From positions 1-64,000 of the forward strand of contig JAVXCQ010000009.1 in assembly GCA_036659415.1 (NCBI GenBank): DNA of 64,000 nt, in the 5' to 3' direction. The DNA comes from JAVXCQ01 sp036659415. Its GTDB lineage: Bacteria; Bacillota; Negativicutes; Acidaminococcales; Acidaminococcaceae. Under the pieces are notes generated by a model. It did not search any database. It saw only the letters and a program-made list of their open reading frames with translations, and was not told where the DNA came from. Every line of letters begins with the position of its first letter. Within the stretch, counting starts at the first letter, position 1. The position numbers and the translations under genes are program-made. Positions 16,951 to 25,561 of this stretch are shown in pieces.

Positions 16951-17169
16951 TTAGCACTTGACTACTAGGCTAGCTCTGTTCTTGTAACACGAATAACTAC
17001 AAAAATATTTTATTTTTTTAGCTTTATACGCCTTATATGCGTGGTAACGTTTATTACAAGAAAACTCCTTACCACAAATAGGACAAAGCATGGTCAACGC
17101 TTGCAGGGCAACTTTCGTTTCTTGCTCACTACGTTCACTTGCCATCGGTTTCGCCATCACCTGTCCCAT
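16951..17169 (-). CDS. Small zinc-finger-like protein
   Basis: A 72-residue protein, perhaps starting at Met5. It has CPIC (C29, C32) and a CSYSC pair (C57, C61), spaced by a basic YHAYKAYKAKK segment: a likely four-cysteine zinc site of the type found in small prophage- and element-borne proteins. The basic middle suggests nucleic-acid binding. It sits between the antitoxin pair and autotransporter 2, all on the minus strand. I do not know its function. Confidence 0.5.
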   Translation of the reverse strand: MGQVMAKPMASERSEQETKVALQALTMLCPICGKEFSCNKRYHAYKAYKAKKIKYFCSYSCYKNRASLVVKC

Positions 17170-17233
17170 CCCTTCCTCTAGCTGGTTAAAACCACTACTT
17201 AGAACTAATTCCTTGTGACTAGCTGCAAGCTTC

Positions 17234-19795
17234 TTAGAACGTCCAATTCACGCCGCCTGACAATTGCCATTTTTTGCTAACCCGTGCGCCAAAGCTACGT
17301 TCCACTTCCAGGTAAGCACTGGTGTTTTTACTTAAGTTACCGTTAACACCTAGCCCCATTTCATACCAAGTACCACCAACTTCATCTACTAGCTGCAGTT
17401 GGCCGTCTTTAGCCGCCAAGCTTAGTTCTTGGTCACCCAAGAATTCTCTGTTCACCGAAGCCGTGAAATTTACTCGTGCGTGGTCACCAAGGCTATGGCT
17501 CAGCTCAGCACCAAGTCTAGCAATACAGCTACTCCGCCCATCTAGTACTACCTGCGTGCCTTGCTCCGTGGTATAATCTGCCTCTAGCATTTTACCTACG
17601 ATAAGTTCCGCTTGAGGAACTGCTCTCCAGCCCTTTCCTAGATCCAATTGCTTGCCATATTCTAGGCTTAAGCTATAGGCTTTACTATCGTAATCTCCTT
17701 TATCTGGGAATTTACCTTGCACATTCAGTTCCTGTCTTAAAGTCCCGGCACGCAGTACTACTTCAGTATAAGCGCCATCTTTTTGTCCCCAGTTACCGTA
17801 GGCACTAAAGGTGGTAAATTTATTTTCGCCACTAGCTAAGCCTGTACTCAGTTGCCCTTTGCTGCTTTCAACCACTACGCCAAAATCATTCCTACCCACT
17901 TGTTTGTTATAACCCAGTTGATAGGCTTGATAGCTTTCAGCATAATCGCTACCAGCCAATTTACCTTTATAAGTTTTCGCCCAAATACCGTCTTCTTTAC
18001 CTTTGACTTCACCCAATACTTTACTTAAAGCTTGGTTGCCGTTACGCCAATGGTAATAAGCGCTACCAGCCCCGGTAATGAGAGCCTGCGTATTGCCGCT
18101 TACCGTTTTAGTTAATTGCGTTAAATACCAATCGTTACCTTCATGAGCAAGCACCGGATCCAAGTTCCACAGGCCACCGCTTTCTGTCCTCAAACCAGTT
18201 AAGTTAATGTTGTTACTGGCGTCTGTCAAAATAAGGAGCTTTTGCCCCTCTTCAGCATCTTTGGTAGCTTGATTTTGGAACTGTACATAGTAAGTGCCAG
18301 CATTAGCCTTTTCAATCTCAATATAGTCACCTTTAGTACCTGGTCTATCTTTCCCCGTAGTACCTGCGAGGTCTGCATCCAAAATAAATTTACCGCCAGT
18401 GCCAGTTAATTCTTTAACCTGTAACGTTTGGTAGCGCTTATCAAAAGGAATTCCCTCCAACATCTCATCAGTATTATAAGTCATGTCCACAATACCCCGC
18501 TCCAGATTAAGCCCCGCTATATCGGCAAAGCCCATGCTGGCACTCAAACGCCAGGTTGCCCCGTCTGCAAACCCTAGTTTAATGCTACCCGGTATGTCCG
18601 TTTCCATGACGGCCTGAGTGGCGGTACCTAAAAAGTAAGACTGTTCCCCTTTAAAATTCGCCACAATCTCCGCCCCGCTATCAGCGGCAGACATGTTGCC
18701 CTCTACCTGGGACACAACCGCCTGATTCGCCTGGTTGATAAAAATCTTACCTTCATGCAGGACGGACAACGAATCCGGTCCTTGCCCGGACGGTACATCG
18801 GACTTGGTTGTGAGATAAAGATTGCCTGTAATATTAACCGTACTATTCGTATCCACTTGAATACCCACCGCTTTGCCTGTCGCAGCCGTAACGTCAATAA
18901 AGGTATTTTTTGAATCTAAATTAATGGTTTTCCCCCCCGCTTTAGCCACGCTGATACCCGTCGCATGTCGAGGATTACTTGCATCGCCGCCAAGAGCGTT
19001 TGCTTTAATTGACAGTTGCTCACCGGCAAAAGTCGCCGTACCCGAACCACCTACAAACAACCCATTGGCATTACCATAATCTGTAGTCTTACTTGCTATG
19101 GTAATATTTTGGTAGTTAAAACTTTGGTCACCACCGGCGCCGCCTTGGTGCCACAACTCCATGCCCGTAGCATTTTTAAAACTATTGCCAACCGCTGTAA
19201 TTTTTAAAGAGTCCCCCGCCGCTGTCACCTGGGAATTAATTAGTTCCATCCCTGCGATATAGCTATTCGCATCAGTAGCATTTGAAACCATAACTTCTAC
19301 CGTTTTGCTATTTAAATTAAGCGTGCCGTTCCAAACATAAACGCCATAAGCATTATTGCCAGCACCGGCATGACCCACGTGGATTTTGGTGACGTCATTA
19401 TTTAGCGTCAGCGTACCACCTGGTAAAACCTTCACACCATAATTTTGAGAACCACTCCCTGTACCCCCATCAACAAGGGCAGAAATCTCTAGCGTCTTGC
19501 CCTCTATTACTAATTCTCCGTTACTGGCACCCAAAACTCCGTCGTAATATGAGTCACCCGCAAGCTGCAAATCCATCTGCAAGGCTTCGTCAATGGTCAC
19601 TGTTTGCTTGCCGCTGGTAACATTAAATTGTTTGTTCGTCAACGTAGTACTCTCTACATAGTGTTGGTCGCCACTAATTACCTCCGGCGTAGGTGTTGCT
19701 GCCCAAATAGTGGACGGTGTCACCATTAAAGACCCCAATAAATATAACCCTACCGCCAATTCGATTTTTCGTGTTTTTTGTTTGCTTTTTAACAT
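17234..19795 (-). CDS. Autotransporter with C-terminal beta-barrel, second copy
   Basis: An 853-residue surface protein: signal peptide (hydrophobic core about residues 13-31, ending TIWA), a passenger of about 550 residues made of short repeated beta strands (GLFVGGSGTATF, GVYVWNGTLNL style, polymorphic-membrane-protein-like), and a barrel domain of about 270 residues ending WQLSGGVNWTF. The SD is AAGGGGAG. It resembles autotransporter 1 in the barrel (GIWAKTYKGKL..., YQLGYNKQVG) but the passengers differ. The XRE regulator gene lies 68 bases upstream on the same strand and may control it. Probable adhesin or surface-layer component. Confidence 0.85.
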   Translation of the reverse strand: MLKSKQKTRKIELAVGLYLLGSLMVTPSTIWAATPTPEVISGDQHYVESTTLTNKQFNVTSGKQTVTIDEALQMDLQLAGDSYYDGVLGASNGELVIEGKTLEISALVDGGTGSGSQNYGVKVLPGGTLTLNNDVTKIHVGHAGAGNNAYGVYVWNGTLNLNSKTVEVMVSNATDANSYIAGMELINSQVTAAGDSLKITAVGNSFKNATGMELWHQGGAGGDQSFNYQNITIASKTTDYGNANGLFVGGSGTATFAGEQLSIKANALGGDASNPRHATGISVAKAGGKTINLDSKNTFIDVTAATGKAVGIQVDTNSTVNITGNLYLTTKSDVPSGQGPDSLSVLHEGKIFINQANQAVVSQVEGNMSAADSGAEIVANFKGEQSYFLGTATQAVMETDIPGSIKLGFADGATWRLSASMGFADIAGLNLERGIVDMTYNTDEMLEGIPFDKRYQTLQVKELTGTGGKFILDADLAGTTGKDRPGTKGDYIEIEKANAGTYYVQFQNQATKDAEEGQKLLILTDASNNINLTGLRTESGGLWNLDPVLAHEGNDWYLTQLTKTVSGNTQALITGAGSAYYHWRNGNQALSKVLGEVKGKEDGIWAKTYKGKLAGSDYAESYQAYQLGYNKQVGRNDFGVVVESSKGQLSTGLASGENKFTTFSAYGNWGQKDGAYTEVVLRAGTLRQELNVQGKFPDKGDYDSKAYSLSLEYGKQLDLGKGWRAVPQAELIVGKMLEADYTTEQGTQVVLDGRSSCIARLGAELSHSLGDHARVNFTASVNREFLGDQELSLAAKDGQLQLVDEVGGTWYEMGLGVNGNLSKNTSAYLEVERSFGARVSKKWQLSGGVNWTF

Positions 19796-19863
19796 TTCAA
19801 ACTCCCCTTTTTGTTCATTTATTGTGCCCGCCTAGCCGGCACAAGAAGACCCCTCTTCACAAC

Positions 19864-20145
19864 CTAAGAATGCATATCTTCAGCCCGTCTGCCCTCTACC
19901 GGCTTTTCTATTTGCACTCTATAGTCTTTGATGACATAGAATAAATCCTCTAGCTCCACATTTAGCTCTCTTGCTATGAGCATATACGTAGCTAGCGGTA
20001 CCCCCTCGGACAACCCCCTTTCAATTTGCGAGATGTAAGAAGTGCTAAACCCGCTCTTTTCCGCTAAATTAGCTTGGGTAAACCCCCGAAGCTTGCGATA
20101 ATAGGCAATGATTGCACCTATTTTTCTATACTGCGTTGTTAACAT
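19864..20145 (-). CDS. XRE-family helix-turn-helix regulator
   Basis: A 93-residue protein with a Cro/CI-type HTH (residues about 8-62: AIIAYYRKLRGFTQANLAEKSGFSTSYISQIERG) and a short C-terminal tail with no recognisable ligand domain. ATG at 20145 has AGGAG eight bases upstream, better than the GTG nine bases earlier. It is immediately upstream of autotransporter 2, which it may regulate. A small AAACC-GACT-GGTTT palindrome lies at 20177-20190 in its own leader, a possible operator. Confidence 0.75.
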   Translation of the reverse strand: MLTTQYRKIGAIIAYYRKLRGFTQANLAEKSGFSTSYISQIERGLSEGVPLATYMLIARELNVELEDLFYVIKDYRVQIEKPVEGRRAEDMHS

Positions 20146-20241
20146 GTACTCCACTCCTAATCAATTTATTGACCTTAAACCGACTGGTTTGATGGGCGTA
20201 CGATATCTATATGATAATTATTACAGATATTGCCCAATATT

Positions 20242-20283
20242 ATACGCACCAGTAGCACGCATTTACGTATTACTGGTGCGTAT
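20242..20283. repeat. Strong intergenic hairpin
   Basis: A perfect 13-bp inverted repeat (20242-20254 with 20271-20283, ATACGCACCAGTA) with a 16-base loop. No T run follows, so it is not a standard terminator. The TACGCAC word recurs near 20423. It lies in the 468-base gap 20155-20622, which otherwise holds no trusted gene. Confidence 0.7.
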
Positions 20284-20453
20284 TTCCCCAGCATTTTCCT
20301 AGCTGGCACTAGCACTTCTCTTTTAGTAAAGTTCCTGTGCTTTTATTGTGCTCCTAGTCCAGTTATCCCCCTTCTCTCAGCACGTATCCACGTTCTGCGC
20401 CGGCACCTAATTTTGCCTTAGTATACGCACTATAGCAAAACAATTAATCTTCC

Positions 20454-20510
20454 AAATAAAAAAGCCGGCATGGTCGCCATTTACTAGCTAACACTCCGGC
20501 TTCTTTATTT
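20454..20510. terminator. Orphan terminator-like hairpin
   Basis: A 15-bp arm (20454-20468, AAATAAAAAAGCCGG) pairs with 20496-20510 with one mismatch, giving A/T-rich flanks on both strands. No annotated gene ends here: the XRE gene runs away from it and the next gene begins at 20623. Confidence 0.6.
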
Positions 20511-20586
20511 GAGAGCTCCTTTAACTTAGCTCCAGACTTTTTCTTGTTAAATCCCCTCCCCGCTCATTACTTTGCCCCTACCTTCG

Positions 20587-20595
20587 TGTTATAAT
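20587..20595 (+). promoter_or_regulatory. Extended -10 promoter
   Basis: TGTTATAAT, about 28 bases before the gene at 20623; no clear -35. Confidence 0.55.
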
Positions 20596-20622
20596 AAAAC
20601 CATCAAATAGCGAAGAAGGATT

Positions 20623-22227
20623 ATGATGGAAACTTTAGAACCTTGGAGAAACGGGACCAGCCTGTTTTCCTATATAAAACAAAATATTAATGACCAACAC
20701 CTCTTTACTCCTGCCACCCTCCCGGATACCAAAGAAATTCTTAGCAGCAGCAGTGAGCTGGTCTTTACCCCCCTCGGAGAAGCTGATGCCCAGCTAGCCA
20801 TGGAAGATGAGCAAGAAGACGACCTGTCCATGACAGAGCTTATCTATGAAAAAGTAATGCTTTGTGCCACTAGCCCCACTGCCGAAAACCACCGTGAGCT
20901 CTACCAAATTGTAGCTTCCGCTAAATGCGTCACCTACTGTGACCCATTAATTGACCGCCTCGGTCAAGAAGATTTACCTTTATCCCTCCTGCAATTAGCC
21001 GAAGAATGGCTTTATACTACTCCCGATCGTGAAGCCTTGAAATTTACCCTTATTCTTTGTGGCCTTTTTAACCTAGATACCCTTGCCAGAGATTATGACC
21101 TAGAACTCCGTGACGATTTACTCCTGCTGGCTCAGTGTGATGAATTTACTTTTTTTGTTATTCTCGCCTTTCAAATGGCTAATCTGGAAATCAACAACCT
21201 TTTATGGCCCTTGGTTCAAAGCAGTAACGGTTGGGGTCGCGTGCACGCTTTGGAAGCAATGACCTCTTTTACCGCTACGCAAAAAGCCTGGCTTGTACGC
21301 TTTGCCTGCAAAGAGCTAACCGTAACTTATCCCGCTCTCGCTTTGCTAGCTATCAAAGAATGTAATCTTCTTTCCCTCCTGCAGGCAGAAACTATTGACT
21401 ACGAACTCTATCAGGGCATCTTGCGCACGATTAATGATTATTTAGAATTTTTACTGGATTATAGTATCCTTACAAATGCCGACATCAACCTCAGCTCCGT
21501 TAATATCGTCAGCTTGAGTACCCTCATTTTGCGGCACGCAACTTACCTCGCAGTAACTGCTGAAGATATTGCCGAAATCATTAATCTAACACATAGTTTA
21601 CAAGAAGTTATTACCGACGAACATTGGGATATCATGGATATTAATCAGTGCCATGTTCTCATTGGCGCCGCCGAAAAAATCATTTACCAAAAAGACTGGC
21701 GACAAGAACTGGAAAACAACATTATTGATGAACATAATAAAATTAATTACTTACTCCTGGATCTGGCGTTGGCTCTAGAAGTAGACGTCTGGCAGCAGGT
21801 TTTTTCCCTACTCCAAGCCCATCCTCAAGAAAGTTTCCTCTACCATTACCTCCTGGGGTTTACCGATGATCGTGCTAAGCATGAACTAGTACTAGCTTTT
21901 GCCCACCAGCACCTAGCCTTCTATCAAACCCATGAAAATGCTTTACCCCCCTTACTCAAAGCCCTGTCCCAGTTACCAGGGTGCGGCACGGAATTTGTCA
22001 GTGCCGGACTGACTTCTATCTTTGACTGGCCACGAGCTTGCGCCATTAAGGTTTTAGAAAAGTGGGGTTTTGATTACATCACCCCTGCGTTGCGAGTTGC
22101 CCTCCTTCGAGCAAAAGACCTTTCTCAGCATGCCCTGCTCAGCTTTCGCATTAATGTCTTGCTTAAACAAGAAATTGTAGATATGCCCAGTGTGCTCAAA
22201 CTCATTGCCGAAGTCGATCCCCATTGA
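20623..22227 (+). CDS. Hypothetical helical-repeat protein
   Basis: A 534-residue protein with no signal peptide and no membrane segment. It is rich in leucine and predicted helices with repeated hydrophobic periodicity, reminiscent of HEAT/armadillo-like repeats. An acidic patch (MEDEQEDD, about residues 61-68) sits in the N-terminal part. No catalytic motif is seen. Two adjacent ATG codons (20623, 20626) follow SD AAGGA. It is transcribed alone from its own promoter and ends at a terminator. Function unknown; a protein-interaction scaffold is the most I would infer. Confidence 0.7.
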   Translation: MMETLEPWRNGTSLFSYIKQNINDQHLFTPATLPDTKEILSSSSELVFTPLGEADAQLAMEDEQEDDLSMTELIYEKVMLCATSPTAENHRELYQIVASAKCVTYCDPLIDRLGQEDLPLSLLQLAEEWLYTTPDREALKFTLILCGLFNLDTLARDYDLELRDDLLLLAQCDEFTFFVILAFQMANLEINNLLWPLVQSSNGWGRVHALEAMTSFTATQKAWLVRFACKELTVTYPALALLAIKECNLLSLLQAETIDYELYQGILRTINDYLEFLLDYSILTNADINLSSVNIVSLSTLILRHATYLAVTAEDIAEIINLTHSLQEVITDEHWDIMDINQCHVLIGAAEKIIYQKDWRQELENNIIDEHNKINYLLLDLALALEVDVWQQVFSLLQAHPQESFLYHYLLGFTDDRAKHELVLAFAHQHLAFYQTHENALPPLLKALSQLPGCGTEFVSAGLTSIFDWPRACAIKVLEKWGFDYITPALRVALLRAKDLSQHALLSFRINVLLKQEIVDMPSVLKLIAEVDPH

Positions 22228-22242
22228 TAACTTGACAGACAA

Positions 22243-22271
22243 AAAAGCCCCGCCAAATTGGCGGGGCTTTT
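22243..22271. terminator. Bidirectional terminator
   Basis: A perfect 14-bp GC-rich stem around one base, with A and T runs outside, between convergent genes. Confidence 0.92.
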
Positions 22272-22288
22272 AATTACTAATTTTTATT

Positions 22289-22777
22289 TTATAACACGGA
22301 CAAGATTAAGCGCATAAACCAAATGGAAGCTAGCGCATTGAAAACACAAATACCAATGATAATCGGATAATGCGCCGGATTAACACCGGACGTACCTAGG
22401 CAACGGCCTACATTTTGTACTGGGTTACCCATCAAATACATACTCGGCAATAAAATCGTCGCATCATAAGGACTCAGCACGCCTGCGGTCAAAAGACCGG
22501 CAGCAACACCAACGGCGCCACCCATACTCATTAAGGACGCCAGAATAACAGCAATTGCTTCTCCCGGCAAACCCCACAACCCCATCAGCGGACCGGCATA
22601 AAGTCCAATCAAATCCAAAAGCCCCGTTACTTTCAAGGCTTGGATAATAACAAAAGCCAACATAACGTTCGGGAGCATATTTTTAACGGCAATATTGACG
22701 CCTTTGTACGCCCCAGTAACGAACAACTCAATAATATTAGTGCTTGGTTTTACTTCATTAGTGCTTGGATTACTCAT
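22289..22777 (-). CDS. yjiG: YjiG-family membrane protein (nucleoside-recognition/Gate domain)
   Basis: A 162-residue integral membrane protein. It pairs with the upstream YjiH-like gene as in Escherichia coli yjiHG. The Gate-domain signature region LMSMGGAVGVAAGLL and MGNPVQNVGRC are seen. I chose the ATG at 22777, nine bases after a GGGGG SD; it overlaps the yjiH stop by eight bases, so the two are translationally coupled. Probably half of a transporter; the substrate is not established. The upstream operator-like site shared with aspA hints at an amino acid or dicarboxylate. Confidence 0.75.
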   Translation of the reverse strand: MSNPSTNEVKPSTNIIELFVTGAYKGVNIAVKNMLPNVMLAFVIIQALKVTGLLDLIGLYAGPLMGLWGLPGEAIAVILASLMSMGGAVGVAAGLLTAGVLSPYDATILLPSMYLMGNPVQNVGRCLGTSGVNPAHYPIIIGICVFNALASIWFMRLILSVL

Positions 22778-23435
22778 GAGCTGCACCCCCTTGTTTCTTC
22801 TCAATCAGGTTCAGATAAGCACGCACAATGTTACCACCGATGAATTTGAAAATAATAATCACAAGAAGCGGCACAATGATAGGCACAAGTAAAACAGGGA
22901 AAATCGCCACCGCCGAAGAGAAATAATTGGTAATCGGAGCACTACCACTGATTTGATAAGCCGCAAAAATACTGCGTTCCTTATCCGTAATAGCGTCAGC
23001 ATCAATTAACTCTTTAGTCATACCGGCGCCAGCATCAGTAGTTTGCAAATTAGCAATCAACGCTAAAGAACAAACACCTGGAATACCTAGTAGTGGGCGT
23101 AATAGTGGGGTCATAAGCTTTTGTGCTACACCCAGACCGCCAAGGCCTTCAACTACATTAATAAAACCAATAGCAAAAATCAAGGCTGGCATCAGTTCAA
23201 GTGCGAACAAGAAACCATCTTTGGCTCCGGTACCACCGGCACCACGAAAACTGGAAGTACCACCGGCAGCAGTAGCCAGCTTACCAAAACCTCCGGTTAA
23301 AACTGTGAAATCAAAAACTTGTAGCCACCCTTTGCTTGAAGCAAAGAGTCCGGAAAAGAAAATAATTGCAAAAACGAAAATCGCATAACTTTTCCAAGTT
23401 ACTTTAGGACTTTGATTAGCTGTTTGATTGGACAT
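22770..23435 (-). CDS. yjiH: YjiH-family membrane protein (Gate domain)
   Basis: A 221-residue membrane protein with a glycine/serine-rich loop (LATAAGGTSSFRGAGGTGAKDG), several membrane segments and the Gate-domain stretch LIANLQTTDAGAGMTKELIDA. It resembles YjiH, which forms a two-gene unit with YjiG. The SD AAGGAGG is excellent. In E. coli the pair neighbours iadA (isoaspartyl dipeptidase), which suggests peptide or amino-acid transport, but this is not proven. No peptidase gene is adjacent here. Confidence 0.75.
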   Translation of the reverse strand: MSNQTANQSPKVTWKSYAIFVFAIIFFSGLFASSKGWLQVFDFTVLTGGFGKLATAAGGTSSFRGAGGTGAKDGFLFALELMPALIFAIGFINVVEGLGGLGVAQKLMTPLLRPLLGIPGVCSLALIANLQTTDAGAGMTKELIDADAITDKERSIFAAYQISGSAPITNYFSSAVAIFPVLLVPIIVPLLVIIIFKFIGGNIVRAYLNLIEKKQGGAAHE

Positions 23436-23524
23436 TAGATGCCCTCCTTCTTATCTTATATTTATGCACAAACTTAGCAATGGTAATATTATATTATATT
23501 TTCAGCGAAAATGCATTACACAGC

Positions 23525-23547
23525 TTGATGTATACTGTATGCATCAA
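23525..23547. promoter_or_regulatory. Palindromic operator upstream of yjiHG
   Basis: An 11-1-11 inverted repeat with arms TTGATGTATAC and GTATGCATCAA (one mismatch). Its core TGTATAC-N-GTATGCA nearly equals that of the aspA site at 28990-29008. On the minus strand it overlaps a possible promoter (TTGTTA, 18 bases, TATACA); two TATAAT-like boxes lie further downstream. Confidence 0.6.
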
Positions 23548-23629
23548 AGATTTAACAAGGTCTGTAGCTTACTTAGTCAGCAGTTTATTTCTCTTTAGCA
23601 TTAATTAATGACCAATGCCACCACCAATT

Positions 23630-25072
23630 TTATTTAGAAAAGAAGTGTACCCTATTGCCACCTTGGCTTTTGGCTAGATACATCGCCTTATCCGCCCTTT
23701 CCATGAGATAATCCAAACTATCCTCTGCTCCCACAACAATAGCTCCAATACTCAAGGTGATAGTGTTTTCACCACATTTGCAATCAGTTTTTACTTGTCG
23801 CATAATCTCAGCAAAAATCTGTTGTGCCACTTGTGCGTCGAGATTCAACAGTCCAATGAATTCATCGCCACCCCAACGTGCCGCTAAACCCTGCGTACTA
23901 ACTTTTTCGTTAACAATCTTCGCCACTGCCACTAAAATCGTATTACCAAATAAATGACCTTGCGTGTCATTCACCTTTTTAAAATTATCGATGTCCATTA
24001 AGAATAAAATACTACCGTCCTGTGGGTGCTGTGCGACAAATTCTTCATTAAATTTATTCTGATTATAGAGCTGAGTTAAGGCGTCAGTGTTCAAAGCCTT
24101 GGTCATTAACTTATTATACCGTCCAACCAAAAAGGTACTACCCGATAACAGCAACAGCAAAATCAGTCCGCCAATGCTTAGATCTTGCTTCATTAACTGT
24201 TCAAAAGAACTACGAATAGCTCGCGTATCTTTATTAATGACTAAATACCAGTCCATGTTTTCAACATATTGCGTAATCAAATATTTATCCAGTTTTTCAT
24301 CAGAGTACCAGTACATTTCTCTAGATTCCAGATTATTAAGAATACGTTCTTTGAAGACAGCCAGCTCTTTTTGGGCAAACAAATTGCGACTCCCAATGGT
24401 TTCTCTAGCTGTAGCTGCTTGTACGTAGCCATCACGATTAATTAAAATAGCTTCCAAGTCATAATCGCGTTCGTGGGCCAAGAGCAGTTCCTGCAACCGG
24501 CTCATTTTAACACCGACACCGGTTACGCCCAGCAGTTTGCCATCAGCCGCTTCTATACGACAATTAATGAAAACCGTTAATTCATTATGGTTCACTTCAT
24601 CGGAGTCAATCTCTAATCGGTACTTTTTACCACTTTTAACAAAGTCATAATACCACTGGTCATGCTGATTATCAGGCCGAATAATTTTATTCACGCCGTC
24701 GAAATAATAATAGACATTACTCGCAGCGGAAATAGTATAAACTGCATCATAGCCATATTTATCTTTATAAGCTCCCAAATACCCTTTAAGTTTTTGAAAA
24801 GCAAGCAGATCCGTGGTTTCCGTAGCTTCTTTAGTTATCCATTCCTTTAAAAAATAATCGTTAGCCATGGTTTGTGCCACAAAAATCGGCTTGGTTAATT
24901 CGCCGTTAATTTCTGCATAGATATTAGAAGACGCTAGCTTAGAGATATTTTCAATATCATCCTCTAAGACCGTTTTATAGGTTTGATAATTAATCCAGGA
25001 CACCGTAAGAAAGCCCAAAATAATAATGACGCAAATAGCTACATTCGTCTTTAATAAAATATGCTTTTTCAT
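23630..25072 (-). CDS. Membrane diguanylate cyclase with Cache sensor domain
   Basis: A 480-residue protein: membrane anchor (about 9-29), periplasmic double-Cache-like sensor (about 40-285), second membrane segment (about 290-312), then a GGDEF domain. The motif WGGDEF (401-405) is intact, so it should make cyclic di-GMP from two GTP. No RxxD inhibitory I-site is seen at the usual place before GGDEF. SD GAAAGGA. Upstream is a promoter and a leader of about 200 bases that contains an intrinsic terminator (see 25178-25280). The ligand of the Cache domain is unknown. Confidence 0.9.
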   Translation of the reverse strand: MKKHILLKTNVAICVIIILGFLTVSWINYQTYKTVLEDDIENISKLASSNIYAEINGELTKPIFVAQTMANDYFLKEWITKEATETTDLLAFQKLKGYLGAYKDKYGYDAVYTISAASNVYYYFDGVNKIIRPDNQHDQWYYDFVKSGKKYRLEIDSDEVNHNELTVFINCRIEAADGKLLGVTGVGVKMSRLQELLLAHERDYDLEAILINRDGYVQAATARETIGSRNLFAQKELAVFKERILNNLESREMYWYSDEKLDKYLITQYVENMDWYLVINKDTRAIRSSFEQLMKQDLSIGGLILLLLLSGSTFLVGRYNKLMTKALNTDALTQLYNQNKFNEEFVAQHPQDGSILFLMDIDNFKKVNDTQGHLFGNTILVAVAKIVNEKVSTQGLAARWGGDEFIGLLNLDAQVAQQIFAEIMRQVKTDCKCGENTITLSIGAIVVGAEDSLDYLMERADKAMYLAKSQGGNRVHFFSK

Positions 25073-25177
25073 TATAATCCTTTCCGATAAGTTAACTCAC
25101 AGCCACTATTTTCCGCACAGCTTGCGTAGTCACACTTACCACTCATCTGCCTCGATATCTTCGTCTACCCTTTTTAT

Positions 25178-25280
25178 AAAAAAAACCACCAAAGCTCTAA
25201 TTGGCGGCAGTTACTATATTGGAAGCTCGCAAAATATTCACCATTTCTAGCATTATTACGCTAACGATAGCTTTGCGCTA
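25178..25280 (-). ncRNA. Candidate attenuator/riboswitch leader of the diguanylate cyclase gene
   Basis: Transcripts from the 25283-25311 promoter start near 25276. They can form P1 (CGCAAA with TTTGCG), enclosing a GCTA-TCGT-TAGC hairpin. A terminator follows at 25178-25207: stem CCGCCAA with TTGGTGG, then eight U. The 5' segment CAAAGCT (25276-25270) is also complementary to AGCTTTG (25196-25190) on the 3' side of the terminator, so an anti-terminated fold is possible. The G-U pair in the stem makes the terminator better on this strand. I recognise no known riboswitch consensus, including c-di-GMP-I. Confidence 0.45.
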
Positions 25281-25282
25281 TT

Positions 25283-25311
25283 ATTATAACAAGGCCATAA
25301 CCTATTTGCAA
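25283..25311 (-). promoter_or_regulatory. Promoter of the diguanylate cyclase leader
   Basis: Minus strand TTGCAA (25306-25311), 17 bases, TATAAT (25283-25288) with the extended TG. The gene starts about 200 bases downstream. Confidence 0.75.
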
Positions 25312-25523
25312 GCTACAAACAGACTCTGGTCTAAGTTGCAAGAACAGTTTGCAGTTTCTCAAGAAAGTGGGCTAGCACACACTAGCAGCTATCTGCAAGC
25401 AGACAAATCCTACTGCTGAGCTAGTTTACCCCTCACTGATGCGCCGCCCTGACTAAGGCGCTTGCCTATTTGCAGTAGTCTTTGTTCATACCACAAAGAA
25501 AGGCTGTCGTGCCCCAAAAAATA

Positions 25524-25551
25524 AAGGCTTCCGCACAAACTCGGAAGCCTT
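25524..25551 (-). terminator. Terminator of the tRNA-Thr gene
   Basis: A perfect 10-bp stem (25524-25533 with 25542-25551) followed on the minus strand by a U-rich tail. Confidence 0.85.
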
Positions 25552-25561
25552 ACTAACACTA

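Noticed and set aside
20108..20421. Two plus-strand frames of 63-64 aa in the gap after the XRE gene
   Set aside because: No SD and not protein-like; they cover the hairpin at 20242-20283.
25178..25280. c-di-GMP-I riboswitch
   Set aside because: A GCGCAAAGCTA segment recalls the conserved GACGCAAAGC core, but the promoter sits where the first half of that aptamer should be, so the full class is not supported.
25201..25419. 72-aa plus-strand frame
   Set aside because: Antisense to the cyclase promoter and leader, with no SD.
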